Of a stretch of DNA of 64,000 bases, positions 60,427 to 64,000 are shown piece after piece. The notes below the pieces were generated by a model. That model worked only from the letters and a program-made list of their open reading frames with translations. It ran no database searches and had not been told where the DNA came from. Source of the DNA: Planctomycetota bacterium (lineage in GTDB: Bacteria > Planctomycetota > MHYJ01 > WSZJ01); contig JACPRD010000135.1 in assembly GCA_016190145.1 (NCBI GenBank), positions 49,290 to 113,289 of the forward strand, written 5' to 3'. The translations under genes and the position numbers were made by a program. Each line of letters opens with the position of its first letter. Position 1 is the stretch's first letter.

Positions 60427-60752
60427 TTCGACGATCTGCCAACGGGATCCGTTCTCCCGGCCTCAAGCCGGTGGCGCCGCCGAATGAATAACGGCTCATC
60501 CGGCAATCGCATACTTCCTGTGCAGGCGCTCACTCGGGCGAAGGCGCGCGCCACGGGTTGCGGAGGCTGACCACTGAGCGCCTTCTTCAGTTTCTCCAGC
60601 GCCGGAAGTCCGGCGGCCATCAGGTCGTTCATCGCCTTCTCACGCGTCTCCGCGCCTTCACTTCCGAGATCAGCGATATGCCGGTCCACGTCGGGTGCCT
60701 GCTCCCGTCCGGAAGCGAGTGATGCCAGCGCCAGAAGCAGGCTCGCTTTCAT
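60279..60752 (-). pseudogene. 5' fragment of an exported HEAT-type gene
   Basis: Signal peptide (MKASLLLALASLASG) and one HEAT-like unit (DVDRHIADLGSEGAETREKA, LMAAGLPALEKLKKAL) are clear for about 70 residues. After about position 60540 the frame runs antisense through the lipoprotein gene and is unlike any protein. The real gene therefore seems cut at the junction with the accessory segment. It lies 9 nt downstream of the large transglutaminase gene, in the same direction. Confidence 0.55.
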
Positions 60753-60761
60753 CGTCGCCTC

Positions 60762-63422
60762 CTATCGGGCCAACCGCGCCCTCGTCCCCTCCAGCACGTC
60801 CGCAATCCCCAGCTCGTACCCCTCTTCCCACATCTCGATCTCGCCGTCTCGGATCCAGACCACCGCGGGAAGTGCCGACAGCGTGCCGTCGCCGCCGCGC
60901 GGGAGGCGGAAGGCGGCGGCGAGGGCGCCTTCCTTGTCGGCGACGGTGGTGAGGGCCTCGGGGGGATCGCCGGTTCCTTCCATCACGGCGACGAGCCGGA
61001 CACCGCCGGCGTGGGCGGCCCAGTCGCGGACGAGGGGGAGCATGCGCTCGCAGGGTTCGTGGGGGCGGGCGAGGAAGAAGAGGACGGTCGAGCCGCTGCC
61101 GGGGCCGAGCGGGATCTTCGTGCCGTCGGTCGCGGTGCCGGCCGAGGCGGGGACGGTGTCGAGCGCGCGGTCGACGCGGCGGTCGCGCGCGACTTCGTCG
61201 GCGGGCAGGTCGAGGTCGATCGTGAGCGTCTGCGGCTTGCCGGGCGCCATCGCGAGGGGGAAGACGCGCACGAGCGGGTCGCCGTTCGAGTTGCGGGTGC
61301 CGGCGAACAGGAACAGTTTCTGCGGCGGGACGTGCAGGCAGACGGCGTCGGCGGTCTTGTCCTCGTGCACGTCGAGATCCACCGCGAACCCGTCGCGCAT
61401 CGCCATCACCGCGTACTCCCTTCCCTGCTGCACGTCCGTCGTGGCGGCGCCGCGGCGGCGGAAGGTCACGGTGAGCGCGACGCGTTCGGCGTAGGCGGAG
61501 GCCGCGGCGGCGTCGCGTTTTTCGTTCCCGAGGTTGGCGGGGTCTTTGGGGAAGAGGGGTCGCCAGGCCTTGCCGTCGTGGAATTCGGCCCAGGGGCCCG
61601 CGGCCGCGCGGCGCGCGGGGACGCCGAGGGCGCGGAGGCAGCCGGCGGCGGCGAGGGCGAGGTCCGCTTCGGTGCCGCCGCGGAGGGCGAGGACGTCGGC
61701 GGCGGTGAAGACGTTGCCGAGGGGGTCGGCCGCGCGGACGTCGAGGCGCTCCGCGAGGAACTCGTTCACGGCGCGGGCCGTGGCGGTCGCGTCCTCGCGC
61801 GCGAGGTCCGAGACGAAGGCGAGCGTGCGCGCGCGCCAGGCGACGGCGGGCTCGTCGCCGATCCGCGCCTCGAGCACGCCCGCGCGCCAGACGGCGTCGT
61901 CCGCCGCGAACCGGCGCGCCGCGCGCGCGAGCGTCGCGTGCTCCACGAGCGCGTCCGCCGCGAATTCGATGCGGTCCTTGGTGGGCACGTCTTCGAGAAG
62001 CGCCAGCAGGTCGCGGCGGCCGGCCGCGTCGAGCCGCTTGAAGGCTCCCGCGAGATTCTTCCAGTTCCCCGCCGCGTCCGCCAGCACCCGGATCGCGGAG
62101 GCCGCTTCCCGATCCTCGAACATCTCCGCCAGCGCCGCGTCCGCCGCGCGCGCCTCGAGCGCGGCCGCGCGGCGCTTGAGGTCCCGCACCTCGCCCGCGA
62201 GCGCCGCGATCCGCCCCTCCAGCGCCGCGCGCTCCGGATCCGCCGGCCCGCCCGCCGCGGGCGCGGGCCGCGGCTTCGGCGGATAGCGCAGCCAGAACTC
62301 GGCTTCGAACGCCCCGCCCTTCGCCGGATCGAGCGCCGCCTCGGCCGTCTCTCCCGCCCGCACCGTGACGCGCCGCGCGTCGAACGCCTCGCCCTCGCCG
62401 GCCGACACCACGTAGTCCCCCAGGCCGAGCTCGAACTCGACCGTGCCGTCCGCGCCGATGACGCGCCGCGTCAACGGCCGCAGCCCGCCGAAGTTGAAGA
62501 CCGACACGTAGACGTTCGCGCCCGGCTTCAGCCCCTTCACGTGCACCCGCCCCGTCTTCCCGTACACCGCCGTCGTGTTCAGGATCGTGAAGTTCCGCCC
62601 GGCGCGGTGCACCTGCGGCCCCTCCAGCACCCCGTACGCCATCGTCGCCACCAGCCCCGCGCGCCGGCAGGCGTCCGTGAACCACGCCTGGTCCAGATCC
62701 GCCGCGGGCTCGCAGCCGCCCAGGTAGTGCCAGCCGCCGTCGGCGTACGCCTCGACCCACGCGTGGTTGTTGTCCATGAAGGGCCAGTACGGGGTCCACA
62801 CCGGCCGCGCCGGCACGCCCACGGACCGGAGGGCGGCGATCACGAAGATCATCTCCTCCTCGCACCGCCCGATCCCGCGCCGCCGCGTCGAGAGCGGCCC
62901 CTGATCGCGCGACGTCGTCGGCTGGAACGTCACGTTCTCCGCCGCCCAGCGGTTGACTTCGAGCGCCGCCTCGCGAAGCGACTTCAGCCCCTTCACGCGC
63001 GGCAGGAGTTCCCTGAAGAACACCGCGCGCCAACGCTCGAACGGTTCCTGCGCCGACCGATGCGGCAACACGAACGCCCGCCACACGTCCTCCGGGACTT
63101 CCCGCGCCCACGGCGTCGCCTCGCGCGCCCCGGCGGCCAGTTCCACGTTCTCCAGGAGATCGGCCGCCGACATTGCCGCCGCGTCCGCCTGCGGCAGGTA
63201 CGCCACGAGGAATGCCATCGCGTCCCGCCGCGTCTCGGGCGCTTTCCGGAGCGCCTCCGACAGCTCCGCCGCCCGGTCCCCCGACAGGCGCAGCGTCTCC
63301 TTCACCGCCACGCGCCGCGACTCGGGAACGAGAGACGCCAGTTCGTCGTCCGTCAGCGGAGCCGGATCGGCGAGGGCGGGAAGGGCGAGGGCCAGGAAGA
63401 GAAGGGGGCACAGCACGCGCAT
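60762..63422 (-). CDS. Exported protein with active and degenerate transglutaminase-like domains and a thioredoxin-fold end
   Basis: 886 residues. Signal peptide about 1-18. First transglutaminase-like domain about 150-260, with Cys 187 in RGIGRCEEEMIF and His 220 in DNNHAWVEAY. A beta domain and a coiled-coil-like stretch (LEGRIAALAGEVRDLKRRAAALEARAAD, about 400-430) follow. A second transglutaminase-like domain about 575-650 (DVLALRGGTEADLALAAAGC, LRALGVPARRA, WAEFHDGKAWRPLF) lacks both Cys and His. The C-terminus (TVLFFLARPHEPCERMLPLV, LPAVVWIRDG) is a thioredoxin fold with one Cys. Probably an envelope peptidase or scaffold. Confidence 0.8.
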   Translation of the reverse strand: MRVLCPLLFLALALPALADPAPLTDDELASLVPESRRVAVKETLRLSGDRAAELSEALRKAPETRRDAMAFLVAYLPQADAAAMSAADLLENVELAAGAREATPWAREVPEDVWRAFVLPHRSAQEPFERWRAVFFRELLPRVKGLKSLREAALEVNRWAAENVTFQPTTSRDQGPLSTRRRGIGRCEEEMIFVIAALRSVGVPARPVWTPYWPFMDNNHAWVEAYADGGWHYLGGCEPAADLDQAWFTDACRRAGLVATMAYGVLEGPQVHRAGRNFTILNTTAVYGKTGRVHVKGLKPGANVYVSVFNFGGLRPLTRRVIGADGTVEFELGLGDYVVSAGEGEAFDARRVTVRAGETAEAALDPAKGGAFEAEFWLRYPPKPRPAPAAGGPADPERAALEGRIAALAGEVRDLKRRAAALEARAADAALAEMFEDREAASAIRVLADAAGNWKNLAGAFKRLDAAGRRDLLALLEDVPTKDRIEFAADALVEHATLARAARRFAADDAVWRAGVLEARIGDEPAVAWRARTLAFVSDLAREDATATARAVNEFLAERLDVRAADPLGNVFTAADVLALRGGTEADLALAAAGCLRALGVPARRAAAGPWAEFHDGKAWRPLFPKDPANLGNEKRDAAAASAYAERVALTVTFRRRGAATTDVQQGREYAVMAMRDGFAVDLDVHEDKTADAVCLHVPPQKLFLFAGTRNSNGDPLVRVFPLAMAPGKPQTLTIDLDLPADEVARDRRVDRALDTVPASAGTATDGTKIPLGPGSGSTVLFFLARPHEPCERMLPLVRDWAAHAGGVRLVAVMEGTGDPPEALTTVADKEGALAAAFRLPRGGDGTLSALPAVVWIRDGEIEMWEEGYELGIADVLEGTRARLAR

Positions 63423-63512
63423 GGAAAGCTCCGGAGAATGGAGGGCAAGAGTCTATCCCCGGCAAGTTCGCGGCGCGAGGAAGTACCATCGCTCCATGAG
63501 GGTTACGCGAAT

Positions 63513-64000
63513 CTGGGGGCGTGGCTGGCGTTCGGCGGAGCGGGTGGTTGAGATCCTCACGACGACGTCACCTGCTGTGCCGTTCCGCAACTGACGAAAG
63601 TTAGGGTCCAGGACGATTCCACGCGAATTCTAGTTTTTTTTCGAAGCGCAAGTCCTTGCCCTGAAACGCTTGTAAGGCCGCCGCCGCCGCCGCCGCAAGG
63701 TTCGTACCGTCCGAATACGCGTCCGAGTTGTCATTCTATTGGGTAACGAATCGAAGTGATTCTGGAGGGCGCCTCAGTGAGTTCCGATCTTCTACAGTCC
63801 GTCGTCCCGACTCTGTATCGCACCTTCGCTCAGCATCTTGCCGAGTTGCTCGAAGAAACCGGCCGTGTCCCGGACCTCGCGACCGCCGAGGATGTCGTTC
63901 AGGATTGCTTCACCGCCCTGGCCGAACACCCCGAAATCGTCGCGGGCGTACGGAACCATAAAGCCTGGCTCACGACGATGGCCGTCAACCGGGCGCTCAA
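63513..64000 (+). repeat. Long direct repeat, copy B (continues past the window)
   Basis: Matches 57613-58088, starting from the same CTGGGGGCGTGGCTGGCGTT and still matching at the right edge. The GCC run at about 63677 has six triplets against three in copy A. 63423-63512 holds nothing recognisable. Confidence 0.85.
63777..64000 (+). CDS. ECF-like sigma factor, 3' end outside the window
   Basis: GTG start with GGAGGG upstream, at the same relative position as the frameshifted gene at 57867. The 74 readable codons encode SSDLLQSVVPTLYRTF, HLAELLEETGRVPDLATAED, VVQDCFTALAEHPEIV and AWLTTMAVNRAL, the sigma region 2 pattern. About 85-90 percent identical to copy A by eye. Whether it is intact beyond the edge is unknown. 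Confidence 0.75.
   Translation, partial: MSSDLLQSVVPTLYRTFAQHLAELLEETGRVPDLATAEDVVQDCFTALAEHPEIVAGVRNHKAWLTTMAVNRAL

Overview
The window is GC-rich, gene-dense DNA that most resembles an uncultured member of the Planctomycetota. The evidence is a set of families concentrated in that phylum: two DUF1501 proteins with Tat-like RR signals, a DUF1800 partner, a DUF1549/DUF1553-type protein with a CxxCH motif, a DUF1570-type peptidase, many exported HEAT/TPR proteins, and secreted proteins of unknown role. MqnC points to menaquinone made by the futalosine route. No rRNA, tRNA or CRISPR array was recognised. The assignment is inference from gene content only.

Layout. 1-12.6 kb: exported and housekeeping singletons (thioredoxin-like, GDSL esterase, SRPBCC, cyclophilin-PDZ, PAC2, HAD, a pair of small Cys/His exported proteins, a GT-C glycosyltransferase, HEAT, DUF1570) and an internally deleted Uma2 gene. 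12.6-18.2 kb: a DUF1800-DUF1501 unit, an MFS transporter and a NYN-domain protein. 18.5-23.4 kb: a copper/redox-flavoured run made of a cupredoxin, a lipoprotein, a membrane adenylate/guanylate cyclase, an FMN reductase and a Cu/Zn superoxide dismutase lipoprotein with a CC-repeat linker. 23.6-27.8 kb: an ATP-grasp protein, then a tightly overlapping ECF sigma / anti-sigma / thioredoxin operon. The thioredoxin active-site first Cys is encoded by TGA (possible selenocysteine); a ceramidase-like protein follows. 28.5-36.5 kb: a HEAT protein, two tandem esterase-HEAT paralogues, a zinc-ribbon membrane protein and HPF. 36.7-42.9 kb: DUF1549-DUF1501 and a histidine kinase/response regulator pair. 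43-48 kb: an STN/TPR protein followed by two membrane-anchored prenyltransferase-fold paralogues. 48-57.7 kb: TrpRS, a BoxB/PaaA-like diiron protein, MqnC, TPR, a beta-propeller protein and a CPBP protease with a near-consensus promoter and a palindromic operator. 57.6-64 kb: a less GC-rich accessory segment bounded by a diverged direct repeat of about 480 bp. Each repeat copy carries the start of an ECF-like sigma gene (one frameshifted, one running off the window), with unknown genes and a large double-transglutaminase protein between them.

The most unusual non-coding signal is a set of intergenic elements built from very short tandem repeats: several different heptamers (GTTCGGM, CCATAAG, GCACGAG, GGAGACA, AATTCAC and others), decamers (ATCCGYTTTC) and hexamers (CTTGMC). 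Many are arranged as two inverted arms around a short spacer, so that they would fold into large hairpins. They lie almost only between genes, though one heptamer array runs into the 3' end of a kinase gene. A second recurring signal is a -10-like box (TAnnAT or close) ending 6-7 nt before an ATG that has no Shine-Dalgarno sequence, which suggests leaderless mRNAs.
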